Assembly: GCF_017355915.2 (NCBI RefSeq)
Contig: NZ_JAFEUV020000011.1
Span: forward strand, 156,637-220,636
DNA length: 64,000 bases
Direction of reading: 5' to 3'
Origin: Telluribacter roseus
Lineage (GTDB): Bacteria; Bacteroidota; Bacteroidia; Cytophagales; Spirosomataceae
Made by a program: the position numbers and the translations under genes. Below, one piece after another: positions 27,490 to 36,874 of the stretch (positions are counted from its first letter, which is position 1; every line of letters starts with the position of its first letter). The notes under the pieces were generated by a model. That model made no database searches. It saw nothing but the letters and a program-made list of their open reading frames with translations, and was not told the origin of the DNA.

Positions 27490-30432
27490 TTACCCGTTCA
27501 TCAAGCCTAATAAATCCTCTTTTGTAAGCGATTTAAAGAAGCTTTCATCGGTACTGATCAGGTCCATGGTCAGCCTGGCTTTATTCTGCTGCATCTGCAT
27601 GATTTTCTCTTCCACCGTATCCGGACAGATCAGCCTTACGGCAATGACATTCTTCTCCTGACCTATGCGGTAGATCCGGTCGATGGCCTGATTCTCTACC
27701 GCAGGGTTCCACCACGGATCCACCAGAAACACATAATCGGCGGCCGTCAAGTTTAGACCCGTACCACCAGCTTTCAGGCTGATCAGAAACACCCGTGTCT
27801 CTTCGTCCTGCTGAAACTGTTCGATCACCTCTGACCGGTTGCGGGTACTACCCGTCAGGTAAGCGTGCTTGATTTTCTCCTTGTTCAACTCCTTCCTGAT
27901 CAGGTCCAGCATAGACACGAACTGGGAGAATACGAGTACCTTGTGTGCTCGTGAAATACCCCTCAGCTGATCCAGCAGCCGCTCAATTTTGGAAGAGGTG
28001 TCTCCATGTATTTTTTCGTCATTGAGCAGCAGGGGTGAGTTACAGATCTGCCGGAGCTTGGTAATGCCCCGCAACACGTGCATTCCGTTTTTGGTTATCT
28101 CATCTTCGTTGGTTGCTGAGATGTAGTCCCTGAACTCCCGCTCGTAGGCATCGTACACCTTACGCTGCTCGGCCCCCAGTTCACAGTATAGTACTACCTC
28201 CGTTTTATCTGGCAGCTCGCTGGCTACTTCTTTCTTGGTTCTTCTGAGTACAAAAGGTTTTATCAGATCCTGTAGGGCCTCGGCACTCCGCTTCTCCTTG
28301 AAGCGGTCGATGGGGATAGCGTAGGTATTTTTGAAATAGGTCCGAGTACCCAGCAGGCCCGGGCAGGCAAACGACAGCTGCGCGTAGATGTCAAACGTGT
28401 TGTTCTCAATAGGGGTACCTGATATAGCAATCCGGTTACGGGATTGGAGCAAACGGGCGGCTTTGTACCGCTGGGAGGAGATATTCTTGATGTTCTGAGA
28501 CTCATCCAGAAAAACGTAACTGAACTCGTACCCTTTCAAAAAGGTAACATCCGAAATAAGGGTACCATAGGAGGTAATGACAACATCGTATTCATCAAAT
28601 GCCTTGGTATTTTTGGCCCGGTTTAATCCGTGCAGTACCAGTACCTTTAAGGAGGGGGCAAACCTGCTGATCTCCTCCTCCCAGTTATGAATGAGCGAAG
28701 TAGGTACTACCAGCAAGTGGGTAGCCCTGCCATATTTCTCACGAAGGTGTAGCATGAAGGCTATGATCTGTACAGTTTTTCCCAGACCCATATCATCCGC
28801 CAGGCATCCTCCAAAACCAAAACTATCCAGGAAGTTTAGCCAACTTAATCCCTGCCACTGGTAAGGCCGCAGGGTAGCTTTAAGATCCTTGGGCAGGGGT
28901 ACAAGCGCTATGGATGTAAAGTTCGAAAGCTTTGACTTGTATTGGTTGATTTCTTCCCTGACCTGCTGGTCCACCATATGGGCCTCAAACAAATTTTCTA
29001 CGGCAGTGAAATTAGTCTTTGGTATATGAATAGCCTCTTCAGTCAGCTCGCCGCTGGCAAAATAGGCTTCCAGCTTACTGAGCCACTCTTCCGGCAGAAT
29101 GCCCAGGGTACCATCATCCAGCTGGACAAACTTCGACTTGTTCTTTACCGACTTGTGCAACTGCTTCAGGGAAGCCTTCTTGCGGCCAAAGCGTACATCC
29201 ACCAGGGCATTGAACCAGTTTAGGCCGCTGGCAATGTAGATGCTCACTTTTGCTTTGTGAGGATTCAGCTTGTTGCCTTTCAGTTCGTTAAATCCAAGTA
29301 CGGTGATACGGGCAGCCGTCCACTCCTCAAAAGCATCCAGAAACCAGCTTTCGTCCAGGAACCGGGTCTTGTGCAGGTAGAAGTACTGGAGCGGATTTTC
29401 CATCTGCTCCCAGAAATCAGGGTGCTGCTGGATCAGCAGGGCGATGAATTCGTCCTCTGCCCGACCATCCCGGGTCACTCCGAATAGATTCCCTCTGATG
29501 TCCTGGGTGTAGATCTGCCGCTTGGTCAGGACAGGAATATCAATGTCGCCGTACCGCATCACCGGATTGATCAGTACATACTCACCCAGATCGGACAGGT
29601 AAATAAACTTTTCCGGCGACTGATCGAATCCTCCCCCCTTCAACTGTGCTTTGGTTGCTGGTTTCAGGTACCCGTGGTGTACCTGTACATGGGTTTCCAA
29701 ATTGGCCAATACCTCTAGCTGAAACTGCAGTAAAGCATCGAGATCTAATTGAATAGCGTTGTCATGCCTGATAAAGTAAGTGATGGCATCTATGACGTTG
29801 CTGTTCTCAAACAGGTACCAGTTGCTATCAAGTACTAGGAAATGGTCAAATCGGAGGGAGACGCGGGTCAGGGGACAGTAGGCATCATCCAGCTTCAGGT
29901 CACTGTGCACGTGGTAGTATTTCTCACCCAGGCTGATCTGTACCTTAAAATCTACCTGAGGCCGGCTGAGCTGAACCGGCGACAGAGAGCGGGTGGTGAT
30001 CTTCTCGGAGACGCTACTATCGTGGAGGTAGAACTCGTACTTCAGGGGATTATGGATGAGTGCTTTTAGCCCCTCGGCATCAGCTATTGACTTTTCGTAG
30101 TAGGTTTGAAACTTGATGATAGCCGCGTAAAACTTCAGCTCTTCGGGGCTCCTGGTATTCCAGATCAAGTCCACGGGGTTGACTGGTATAAAAGGAGCCC
30201 GCAGTTCGCCCTTATCGCTGAGCTGACAGTCCATGAGCTGCGCGTTGAACAGATCATAGTACTTATGCTTCCCAATGACAACGATTCGTTTGGCAGCAGG
30301 GGCATCCCCGGATACCCCGCCTTTGGTCGCTAGGTACTTAAGTAGAAACTCCTCATCAGAGGGTTCTGTACTACCGGTACTACTGGTATTTTTACCCTTT
30401 CCGAATGGTTCAAATGGTTGTTTTGGATGCAT
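27490..30432 (-). CDS. SNF2-family DNA translocase/helicase
   Basis: The 980-residue protein (ATG at 30432; a GTG two codons upstream is possible) has a long N-terminal region of about 510 residues with no motif I recognise. Then comes the SNF2 ATPase: Walker A ADDMGLGKTVQ, motif Ia VVPTSLIHNWEEE, motif II written DESQ (in place of DEAH/DEAQ) and motif III SGTPIENN. The C-terminal helicase half has LVFSQFVSMLDLI, SLKAGGTGLNLTAAD and DPWWNPAVENQAIDR-IYRIGQ. Such proteins move along double-stranded DNA and remodel protein-DNA complexes. No restriction, methylase or phage-defence gene is next to it, so I treat it as a housekeeping-type RapA/HepA-like translocase. Confidence 0.92.
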   Translation of the reverse strand: MHPKQPFEPFGKGKNTSSTGSTEPSDEEFLLKYLATKGGVSGDAPAAKRIVVIGKHKYYDLFNAQLMDCQLSDKGELRAPFIPVNPVDLIWNTRSPEELKFYAAIIKFQTYYEKSIADAEGLKALIHNPLKYEFYLHDSSVSEKITTRSLSPVQLSRPQVDFKVQISLGEKYYHVHSDLKLDDAYCPLTRVSLRFDHFLVLDSNWYLFENSNVIDAITYFIRHDNAIQLDLDALLQFQLEVLANLETHVQVHHGYLKPATKAQLKGGGFDQSPEKFIYLSDLGEYVLINPVMRYGDIDIPVLTKRQIYTQDIRGNLFGVTRDGRAEDEFIALLIQQHPDFWEQMENPLQYFYLHKTRFLDESWFLDAFEEWTAARITVLGFNELKGNKLNPHKAKVSIYIASGLNWFNALVDVRFGRKKASLKQLHKSVKNKSKFVQLDDGTLGILPEEWLSKLEAYFASGELTEEAIHIPKTNFTAVENLFEAHMVDQQVREEINQYKSKLSNFTSIALVPLPKDLKATLRPYQWQGLSWLNFLDSFGFGGCLADDMGLGKTVQIIAFMLHLREKYGRATHLLVVPTSLIHNWEEEISRFAPSLKVLVLHGLNRAKNTKAFDEYDVVITSYGTLISDVTFLKGYEFSYVFLDESQNIKNISSQRYKAARLLQSRNRIAISGTPIENNTFDIYAQLSFACPGLLGTRTYFKNTYAIPIDRFKEKRSAEALQDLIKPFVLRRTKKEVASELPDKTEVVLYCELGAEQRKVYDAYEREFRDYISATNEDEITKNGMHVLRGITKLRQICNSPLLLNDEKIHGDTSSKIERLLDQLRGISRAHKVLVFSQFVSMLDLIRKELNKEKIKHAYLTGSTRNRSEVIEQFQQDEETRVFLISLKAGGTGLNLTAADYVFLVDPWWNPAVENQAIDRIYRIGQEKNVIAVRLICPDTVEEKIMQMQQNKARLTMDLISTDESFFKSLTKEDLLGLMNG

Positions 30433-30532
30433 CAACACGTATCTTTCTTTCAGGTTATACAGAACCTGCGCTTAGCTGGACTTCTGATTCTACAAAGTTA
30501 CTCGCAAACAACCTATCGGTATATGCCTTTAC

Positions 30533-30577
30533 ATGTAATAAAGCTGTACTCATACAAGTAGTACAGCTTTATTACAT
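30533..30577 (-). terminator. Hairpin terminator after the cupredoxin gene
   Basis: Perfect 18-base arms (30533-30550 and 30560-30577, core TAAAGCTGTACT) with a 9-base loop, placed 38 bases past the stop of the minus-strand gene at 30616 and upstream of the SNF2 gene. Confidence 0.75.
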
Positions 30578-30615
30578 CAATAGGTATTGATCTTAACTGA
30601 CTGAATAGTACATTA

Positions 30616-31149
30616 TCATTCAGCAACAATAACTCCTTCCAGTAATTTGCCACCTGGGGTACGTAATCCATGAGCTGGAGTTTCTTTACCATGGAAGCAC
30701 ATCGTACCAATATACTTATAATGACCAGGTCTTGAAGGATTCAGAGTAATAAGCCGTTCTCCGCTTGCTATCACGGTATGTACTCCAAGATCATCTATAT
30801 GCAGTGCAATGGCAAAGGGAGATTCATTTTTCACTTTCATCACTACTGGTTTACCGGCTTCTACATGAATCGTCTCTTCCGGATTAAGCATTGTCAAAGT
30901 TGGGATTCCGGCGCTGACACCCGTCAGAGCAGTTTTGCTATCCGGTAAAAGGTAGTATAAAAAATATACACCAAGTACCACTCCCATAAGCATATATAAT
31001 GATCTGCCGGCCCACCGGCTGGCTACATGTTCAAAGCCACTTCTGTAGTTGAAGATTAAAGCAAACACTCCGGCCACCAGCGTAACAACAATCAAAGCCA
31101 GAATGACTGTTGTCAGATAGAAATCAGGACCTCCCGCGGCCGCACCCAT
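30616..31149 (-). CDS. Membrane-anchored cupredoxin-like protein
   Basis: The 177-residue protein has two N-terminal membrane helices (about residues 12-32, LTTVILALIVVTLVAGVFALI, and 48-66, LYMLMGVVLGVYFLYYL) followed by a periplasmic domain with the cupredoxin pattern. Visible potential copper ligands are His in ALHIDDLGVH, then the cluster GTMCFHGKETPAHG (Cys, His, His). The layout resembles subunit II of heme-copper oxidases, but the CuA motif CxxxCxxxH is not present, since there is only one Cys. It may therefore be a type 1 or red copper electron carrier or a copper-handling protein. It is 16 bases after a three-helix membrane protein gene, forming an apparent two-gene operon. Electron partner unknown. 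Confidence 0.72.
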   Translation of the reverse strand: MGAAAGGPDFYLTTVILALIVVTLVAGVFALIFNYRSGFEHVASRWAGRSLYMLMGVVLGVYFLYYLLPDSKTALTGVSAGIPTLTMLNPEETIHVEAGKPVVMKVKNESPFAIALHIDDLGVHTVIASGERLITLNPSRPGHYKYIGTMCFHGKETPAHGLRTPGGKLLEGVIVAE

Positions 31150-31165
31150 TACGTTAAGGATTCGC

Positions 31166-31498
31166 TCAAAGTTGAAAAAGGATTTCTATTAGAGCAAAAG
31201 TAACAGCAAGGATCGGAGTCCATCGCCAGCGGGTAAATAACATTACGAATGCAAACGTAAAGGCAGAAATGGTAAAGATGATAGGGGGTGAAATGGCAAA
31301 GAGTCCCGAAAGTGATACATTGAACACCAGAACGAGCATCCCGATAAAACCAACTCCGATGCCAATAAGTCCATACGCAGAGAGGGTATGAAAGTAGCCT
31401 TGCTTACTTTTTGTTGTTGCTGGTTGTGCTTCAATAGAAAGTTGAGTAGTACTTGTTAAAGTTGTCATTTGTTTAGCTGTTTTTTGGGTTTGATACAT
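31166..31498 (-). CDS. Small integral membrane protein, hypothetical, partner of cupredoxin gene
   Basis: The 110-residue product has a polar N-terminus and three hydrophobic helices (about residues 31-51, 55-80 and 85-107). I recognise no family. I take the ATG at 31498; a later Met (MTTLTSTTQ, 31468) is an alternative start. It is the first gene of a pair with the cupredoxin protein, 16 bases apart, which suggests the two products meet in the membrane. No metal-ligand or heme motif is visible. Confidence 0.65.
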   Translation of the reverse strand: MYQTQKTAKQMTTLTSTTQLSIEAQPATTKSKQGYFHTLSAYGLIGIGVGFIGMLVLVFNVSLSGLFAISPPIIFTISAFTFAFVMLFTRWRWTPILAVTFALIEILFQL

Positions 31499-31727
31499 AA
31501 TTTGAACCAAATGTAAGTGGTCCCAAAACGCTAAACCTGGCTTTTCGACCTATCTAAAGTTAAGGCTGACACTCATCATAACTAGTAAGTTCTGCACCCG
31601 TAATTGGCGATCAACGGCGTTCGTCGACAGTGGGTTGTTGTCTGGCTATAAACCCATCCAATCTATTGTAAAAGAAGTATTGATCCGCTTATTTAGAGTG
31701 ATTGTATCATATAATCCAATCCTAAAA

Positions 31728-32912
31728 ATGGCTGTCACCCATACGAGTTTTTTTCTGTCTGATCGGCCTGCCTACCGTCTGCGCCGCCACCTCACTTTTT
31801 GGGTGGTGGTAGTGATGTTTTTTACGGTGGTATCGGGCACTGGTTATATGGGTATTGAAGGCCGGGGAAAATTCCCGTTATACATTATCTATAAGATTGG
31901 CTTCCTTGAAACCATGATCGTTTTACCCGTCATGCTGTTTCTTTGTTATTTCAGCATTTACCTGGTCATACCACGTTTTCTACTTAAAGGGAAATATAGC
32001 CAGCTCCTGATCTCTGTTGTAGGCACTCTGGTACTTGCTACGATTCTCTATACATTCCTGGCCTACTTTCTATTAGTTCCATTACGAACTGCTCATCAGG
32101 TGCCAGGTGCTAATCTTCCATTCCTGTTGCTTAGCATGGGACTACTATCCGGATTTAGGGGAGGTATTGCGGTAGCCGGTTTGGCCGTTGCTATTAAGCT
32201 CACCAAACAATGGTACTTCCAGAATCAGCAGTACCAGCAATTGGAATCGGAAAGACTTAAGGCAGAGCTTCAGCTCCTTAAAGCTCAGCTTCATCCCCAC
32301 TTCCTGTTCAACACGCTCAATAACCTATACTCGCTCACGCTGATCCAGTCTGAAAAAGCGCCTGATGTAGTACTTAAGATTTCAAGCTTGCTGCGACACG
32401 TACTCTACGAATGTGATATCCCTAAAGTACCATTGCGTAAAGAAGTGAAACTGATACAGGACTATGTTGAGCTGGAGAAAGATCGCTATGGCAACCGTCT
32501 TGATGTTTCTATGAGTATAAGTGATAATTTGAACAATAAGGTAATTGCACCACTTCTGCTTATCCCTTTTATTGAAAACAGCTTTAAGCACGGTATCAGT
32601 GAACAGCTCGATTTTGGCTGGATAAATCTGGAGCTGACGGTTCAGGGGAATACCATGAAGTTTAAGCTAATGAACAGCATCAGTGAAAACAGCCCCGAAT
32701 ACCAGGCTTCTATTTCCCCCGGAGGTATTGGGCTGGAGAATGTTCGGAAGCGTCTGGAGCTGGTTTATCCGAATAAACATGAGCTTAAAGTAATCAGTGA
32801 AAACGGGATGTACATGGTATCGCTTGTACTCGAACTGGAGGAGGAAAAACCCGAACACGTACTAAGTAACACCAATGATCCGGGATTGATAACAACATCT
32901 ACCCATGCCTGA
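31728..32912 (+). CDS. LytS/YehU-type sensor histidine kinase
   Basis: The 394-residue protein has four N-terminal membrane helices (about residues 20-165) and a short coiled segment. It then has the His_kinase (PF06580) domain with the phospho-acceptor motif LHPHFLFNTLNNLYSL, and a degenerate ATPase domain with IPFIENSFKHG and GGIGLENVRKRLELVY. Such kinases phosphorylate LytTR response regulators; the next gene is one and overlaps it by 8 bases, so the two form a dedicated two-component system. I use the ATG at 31728; the frame opens earlier at a TTG (31635). No ligand-binding periplasmic domain is seen, so the signal is likely sensed in the membrane. Confidence 0.92.
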   Translation: MAVTHTSFFLSDRPAYRLRRHLTFWVVVVMFFTVVSGTGYMGIEGRGKFPLYIIYKIGFLETMIVLPVMLFLCYFSIYLVIPRFLLKGKYSQLLISVVGTLVLATILYTFLAYFLLVPLRTAHQVPGANLPFLLLSMGLLSGFRGGIAVAGLAVAIKLTKQWYFQNQQYQQLESERLKAELQLLKAQLHPHFLFNTLNNLYSLTLIQSEKAPDVVLKISSLLRHVLYECDIPKVPLRKEVKLIQDYVELEKDRYGNRLDVSMSISDNLNNKVIAPLLLIPFIENSFKHGISEQLDFGWINLELTVQGNTMKFKLMNSISENSPEYQASISPGGIGLENVRKRLELVYPNKHELKVISENGMYMVSLVLELEEEKPEHVLSNTNDPGLITTSTHA

Positions 32913-33633
32913 GGAGAATAAAAAAATACGTTGTCTGCTGGTCGACGATGAGCCACCTGCCCTTACGGTACTGCAGTCACACATTACATATGTACCAAAC
33001 CTGGAAGTGGTAGCCGAATGTCATAGTGCTATGGCCGCCTTTGGAGTACTGCAGCAGCAAGCTATAGACCTGATGTTCCTTGATATTAAGATGCCCCAGC
33101 TATTGGGTACCGATTTTCTAAGATCACTGCGAAATCCCCCTAAGGTAATCTTCACAACCGCCTATAAAGAATTTGCTCTTGATGGATATGAACTGGATGT
33201 AGTAGACTACCTGCTCAAGCCTATTCCCCTGGAGCGTTTCCTGAAAGCTATTCAAAAAGCAGTTCCTTGGGGTAATCAGCCTTTACCCTCCTTACCGTCC
33301 CTCGAACCATCAACTCCATCAGTCGCCGATAAATACCTTTACTTCAGGGCAGACCGAAGGATGCTGAAGGTGATGCTAAAGGATATCCTCTATATTGAGA
33401 GTTTGAAGGATTATGTAAAAATCATGACACCCAACGGCCAACTTGTAGTAAAGCAAACAATCAGCTCCCTTGCCGAGATGCTACCGGAAGACCATTTTCT
33501 ACGTGTTCACCGGTCATATATCGTAGCATTGGATAAGATCACCTCCTTTTCGCAGGGACAGATTTGTGTCAATCATGTAGAAATACCTATTGGCAGACAC
33601 TATAAACAGATTGTTGATCGTGTTCTTGCCTGA
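32905..33633 (+). CDS. LytTR-family response regulator
   Basis: The 242-residue protein has a receiver domain (about residues 8-122) with acidic pocket DDEPPA, the phosphorylated Asp in LMFLDIKMP, the conserved Thr/Ala FTTAY and Lys in LLKPI. A C-terminal LytTR DNA-binding domain (about 145-240) contains ILYIESLKDYVKI and FLRVHRSYIV. It is translated with overlap from the kinase gene. LytTR regulators bind direct repeats near target promoters; I could not identify one in the flanking sequence. Confidence 0.94.
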   Translation: MPEENKKIRCLLVDDEPPALTVLQSHITYVPNLEVVAECHSAMAAFGVLQQQAIDLMFLDIKMPQLLGTDFLRSLRNPPKVIFTTAYKEFALDGYELDVVDYLLKPIPLERFLKAIQKAVPWGNQPLPSLPSLEPSTPSVADKYLYFRADRRMLKVMLKDILYIESLKDYVKIMTPNGQLVVKQTISSLAEMLPEDHFLRVHRSYIVALDKITSFSQGQICVNHVEIPIGRHYKQIVDRVLA

Positions 33634-33856
33634 TCCACCTTTACCTGGATATAAGAAACCAATGTTTGTTCTAGAAATTGCAAAGTGCCTGTCTCTGCTG
33701 TCGCTACTCTTAGCATCTGAGTATCCGATTTTCCCTATAAACATTTCAATCCATCAGCCAGTTGATAGGGGAATAGATACGAACGCCGTATCCATTTCCA
33801 CACCTGAAGTACCTGGTTAATCAGGACATAAGTTCAACTAACAAACCGGATAGCAT

Positions 33857-34144
33857 ATGTCAAGTCACTCATCAAAAACAACGACGGATCTGAAAGAAAT
33901 TCAGCAGTGGGCCGAGCAGCGCCAGGGCAAACCGGCCAAAGTAAAGGGAGCGGGTAATACCGATGAAGGCGAAGGTCTAATCAGGATTGATTTTCCCGGA
34001 TATAGCGGAGGCGACTCCCTGGAAGAAATATCGTGGGAAGAGTGGTATGAGATATTTCAAAAAAATGGTCTGGCCTTCCTCTACCAGGAGGAAACCAAAG
34101 ATGGAGACGAAAGCCGCTTCTTCAAGCTGGTCAATAACAAATAG
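33857..34144 (+). CDS. Small conserved hypothetical protein of Bacteroidota
   Basis: A 95-residue acidic soluble protein. The pattern TDLKEIQQWAEQRQGKPAKVKG, IDFPGYSG, ISWEEWYEIFQ and SRFFKLV is one I associate with a short conserved Bacteroidota family that databases sometimes mislabel as a glucan branching enzyme; it is far too short for that. Function is unknown. It stands alone, with a perfect hairpin 12 bases downstream of its stop. Confidence 0.75.
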   Translation: MSSHSSKTTTDLKEIQQWAEQRQGKPAKVKGAGNTDEGEGLIRIDFPGYSGGDSLEEISWEEWYEIFQKNGLAFLYQEETKDGDESRFFKLVNNK

Positions 34145-34155
34145 ATCAAACGACC

Positions 34156-34199
34156 CATTCACCAAAGTACCTGATTAAGACCAGGTACTTTGGTGAATG
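34156..34199 (+). terminator. Hairpin terminator
   Basis: Perfect 18-base arms (34156-34173 and 34182-34199, core CACCAAAGTACCTG) with an 8-base loop, 12 bases after the stop at 34144. No T-tract follows, as in most hairpins of this window. Confidence 0.7.
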
Positions 34200-34368
34200 A
34201 AACGCAACTGGTAACTTTATCCTCAGCCAAACTATACCCGTTGCTTTACTCCGGATGCAACCAGTGCTTCGGCAGGTACTCAAGTACTCCGAGGCATACA
34301 TTAACTCTACTGGTCACAACTGGGTCCGCTCAAAGGGGAATTTCCTATCTTAGTGATTTCAATCAGAT

Positions 34369-34953
34369 ATGGCTTTTACTCTTATTGGTATTACTCCGGA
34401 CTCATTAACTACTGACCAGTGGCAGCTTGTTCCGGCCCTATTTCAGTCCGGCCTTTCCTACCTGTACGTACGTCAGGCGTATTCCGAAGTACTTTCAACG
34501 ACCCTGGCGCAGGACTACTTACGGCCCTTCCAGCGGCAGTTGATCATACCCTTTGCCGTTCCTGATCAGCCTTACTTACAGCACTGGAAAGAGGCAGACC
34601 GTCAGGGAGCAGCCCCACATAGCCGGGCCTTTTCTACGAGTATCCACGAGCTGGCCCAGTGGCCCCAACTGAACGGGCGGTGCGAACTGGTGTTTTACAG
34701 TCCATTATTCGCAAGTATCAGTAAGCCAGGATACGGGCCCGCACTACCCTTATCAGATCAAGCGGCTACCATCCGGAACCTGAAACAGAAGGAAGAGAGA
34801 CTACCCCGGTTGATTGGACTGGGTGGTATACATGCCGGAACTATTCAGCAGGTAAAGGAAGCGGGTTTCGACGGGGCAGCAGTACTGGGAACGCTGTGGC
34901 AAAGCCCAGACCCCGTCGAGACCATTCAGCAACTGTCAAATCTGGTCCACTAG
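34369..34953 (+). CDS. ThiE/TenI-like thiamine-phosphate-synthase family protein
   Basis: The 194-residue protein has the ThiE fold pattern: a start MAFTLIGITPD, a strand-type LSYLYVRQ where ThiE has LQLRxK, and the late phosphate-binding strand GLGGIHAGTIQQVKEAGFDGAAVLGTLW. It lacks the DGVHLGQ-type motif that the true ThiE at 36875 retains. It may be a TenI-like thiazole tautomerase or a divergent synthase. It is convergent with thiH, and the two stop codons overlap by 4 bases (34950-34953). The position beside a thi operon supports a thiamine role, but activity is unproved. Confidence 0.75.
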   Translation: MAFTLIGITPDSLTTDQWQLVPALFQSGLSYLYVRQAYSEVLSTTLAQDYLRPFQRQLIIPFAVPDQPYLQHWKEADRQGAAPHSRAFSTSIHELAQWPQLNGRCELVFYSPLFASISKPGYGPALPLSDQAATIRNLKQKEERLPRLIGLGGIHAGTIQQVKEAGFDGAAVLGTLWQSPDPVETIQQLSNLVH

Positions 34954-36083
34954 GTAGGCATGAGGCTCCAATCCCAGTCTTTCCAGACCGGCTCGTAGCC
35001 AGCCCTGCGTATCACTTCTGCCATCTCGGCGGGGGAACGTTCATCCGATATTTCAAACTGCTCGAGCGATTGCGGCTCCACCACATATCCCCCCGGGTTG
35101 GTTTTCGAGCCGGCACTGATACTGGTGATTCCCAATCGGATGACATGGTCACGAAAGCGGGGACTTTCGCGGGTCGAGAGTGATAGCTCCACATCACGAT
35201 TAAAAAGCCGGTATGCACAAATGAGCTGAACCAGCTCGCGATCGGTCATACATTGTCCGAAATCGCGGGAAGTAACTCCCTCAGCACCTAGTACATCAAT
35301 GGGCCGCAACCGGGGGAAAGAGATGCTGTACCGGGTTTTCCAGTACATTTTTTCGAGGTAGTTCAGATGCAGTGCCGTAAAAAAACTGTCGGTGCGCCAG
35401 TCGGACAAACCCAGTAATGCGCCCAGCCCAATCTTGTATATACCCGCCCGTCCCAACCGGTCAGGCGTTTCAACCCGGTAGGTGAAGTTGGCTTTCTTGC
35501 CTTTGGGGTGATGCTTTTTGTAATTCTCCTGATCATAGGTCTCCTGATACACCAGCACGGTATGCAGCCCTTCGGCTACCAGCTCAGCATAGTCTGGCTG
35601 ATCGAGGGGTTGTACCTCCATGGAGAGATGGGCAAATTGCTCCCTGAGCAACTGTATGGCCTTTTTCAGGTAAGGTACCCCTACGGTCTGGTTCGCTTCA
35701 CCCGTTACCAGCAGAACATGCTCATAGCCCATCGCCTTCAGCGCATCGGCCTCCCGCAGTATTTCCTCATCCGTCAGCGTGCGCCGCCTGATCTTATTAT
35801 CCAGGCTAAACGCGCAGTAGGTGCATATATTCTGACATTCGTTTGAGAGGTACAGCGGGGCATACAGCTGCATGGTTTTACCAAAGCGCTGCTGGGTCAG
35901 GAAGTGACTCTGGCGGGCCATATCCTCCAGATAGGGGGCGGCCGCCGGTGAGATCAGCGCCTGAAAGTCGGCCAGCGTGCGGTCCGTACTGGCCAGTGCC
36001 CGTTCGACATCACGAGCGGTTTTGGTGTGGATGGCCCGTTGTGCCTCCGCCCATGAATAAGTAGTTAGTACTTGGCTGAACAT
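34950..36083 (-). CDS. thiH: 2-iminoacetate synthase ThiH
   Basis: ThiH is a radical SAM enzyme that cleaves tyrosine to dehydroglycine (2-iminoacetate) for thiazole formation. The 377-residue length is normal. The [4Fe-4S] motif CxxxCxxC is present as C83-QNI-C87-TY-C90. Further family segments include LLVTGEANQTVGVPYL, EVQPLDQPDYAEL, YQETYDQENY and SISFPRLRP. It is the last gene of the thiS-thiE-thiG-thiH operon, two bases after thiG. Presence of ThiH, not ThiO, fits an enzyme set able to work without oxygen. Confidence 0.95.
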   Translation of the reverse strand: MFSQVLTTYSWAEAQRAIHTKTARDVERALASTDRTLADFQALISPAAAPYLEDMARQSHFLTQQRFGKTMQLYAPLYLSNECQNICTYCAFSLDNKIRRRTLTDEEILREADALKAMGYEHVLLVTGEANQTVGVPYLKKAIQLLREQFAHLSMEVQPLDQPDYAELVAEGLHTVLVYQETYDQENYKKHHPKGKKANFTYRVETPDRLGRAGIYKIGLGALLGLSDWRTDSFFTALHLNYLEKMYWKTRYSISFPRLRPIDVLGAEGVTSRDFGQCMTDRELVQLICAYRLFNRDVELSLSTRESPRFRDHVIRLGITSISAGSKTNPGGYVVEPQSLEQFEISDERSPAEMAEVIRRAGYEPVWKDWDWSLMPT

Positions 36084-36085
36084 AC

Positions 36086-36862
36086 TTAATCTTCCAGAAA
36101 TGCGGTGAATGGGCTACTGGCGGAAGCGGTGGCCGACGAGGCTCCAAGCCTGGCTTCATAGGCCAGTCGACCGGCCTCGACGGCCATCTTGAAAGCAACC
36201 GCCATCTGTACCGGATTATCGGCTACGGCAATGGCTGTATTGACCAGTACTGCATCGGCACCCATTTCCATAGCCGCCGCAGCGTGGGAGGGGGCACCAA
36301 TACCGGCATCTACCACCACGGGTACCTGGCTTTGTTCAATAATGATTTCCAGAAAATCAAGGGTTCGTAAGCCCCGGTTAGAGCCAATGGGAGCTCCTAG
36401 GGGCATCACAGCCGCCACCCCTACTTCCTCCAGTCGCTTGCACAGCACGGGGTCCGCATGGATGTAAGGCAGCACCACAAAACCTAGCTTCACCAGTTCT
36501 TCGGCCGCTTGTAGTGTCTCGATGGGATCGGGCAGCAGGTAGCGCGGGTCAGGATGTATCTCCAGTTTGAGCCAGTTGGTTTCCAGCGCCTCCCGGGCCA
36601 GTTCGGCAGCAAACACTGCTTCCCGAGCAGTCCGTACCCCCGAGGTATTGGGCAGCAGATGGATATGGGGCGCCTTCAGGTGCAACAGGGTATCATCTGT
36701 AGCGTCGGTGATGTCCACCCTTTTCAGTGCGACCGTCACCAGCTCCGAGCCAGAAGCCAGGAGCGCTTCTTCCATAAGGGGTGTTGAGCTAAACTTGCCG
36801 GTACCCGTAAACAGGCGGGATGTAAATGTTCTATTGGCAATACGTAAGGGTTGTGGATTCAT
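36086..36862 (-). CDS. thiG: Thiazole synthase ThiG
   Basis: ThiG condenses deoxyxylulose 5-phosphate, dehydroglycine and ThiS thiocarboxylate into the thiazole phosphate of thiamine. The 258-residue protein shows the family sequence: [12 protein letters not shown] near the start, the Schiff-base Lys region [79 protein letters not shown]. It is 12 bases from thiE and two from thiH, consistent with one transcript under the TPP riboswitch at 37934-38014. Confidence 0.96.
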   Translation of the reverse strand: MNPQPLRIANRTFTSRLFTGTGKFSSTPLMEEALLASGSELVTVALKRVDITDATDDTLLHLKAPHIHLLPNTSGVRTAREAVFAAELAREALETNWLKLEIHPDPRYLLPDPIETLQAAEELVKLGFVVLPYIHADPVLCKRLEEVGVAAVMPLGAPIGSNRGLRTLDFLEIIIEQSQVPVVVDAGIGAPSHAAAAMEMGADAVLVNTAIAVADNPVQMAVAFKMAVEAGRLAYEARLGASSATASASSPFTAFLED

Positions 36863-36874
36863 GGTTGTGAATGT

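Noticed and set aside
27490..30432. SNF2 helicase as part of a phage-defence island
   Set aside because: Neighbours are a VOC protein and a cupredoxin pair; no methylase, nuclease, PLD or other defence gene is adjacent.
33662..33820. Possible 52-residue secreted peptide after the LytTR gene (MFVLEIAKCLSLLSLLL start)
   Set aside because: The hydrophobic start resembles a signal peptide, but there is no homology, no cysteine pattern and no conserved context.
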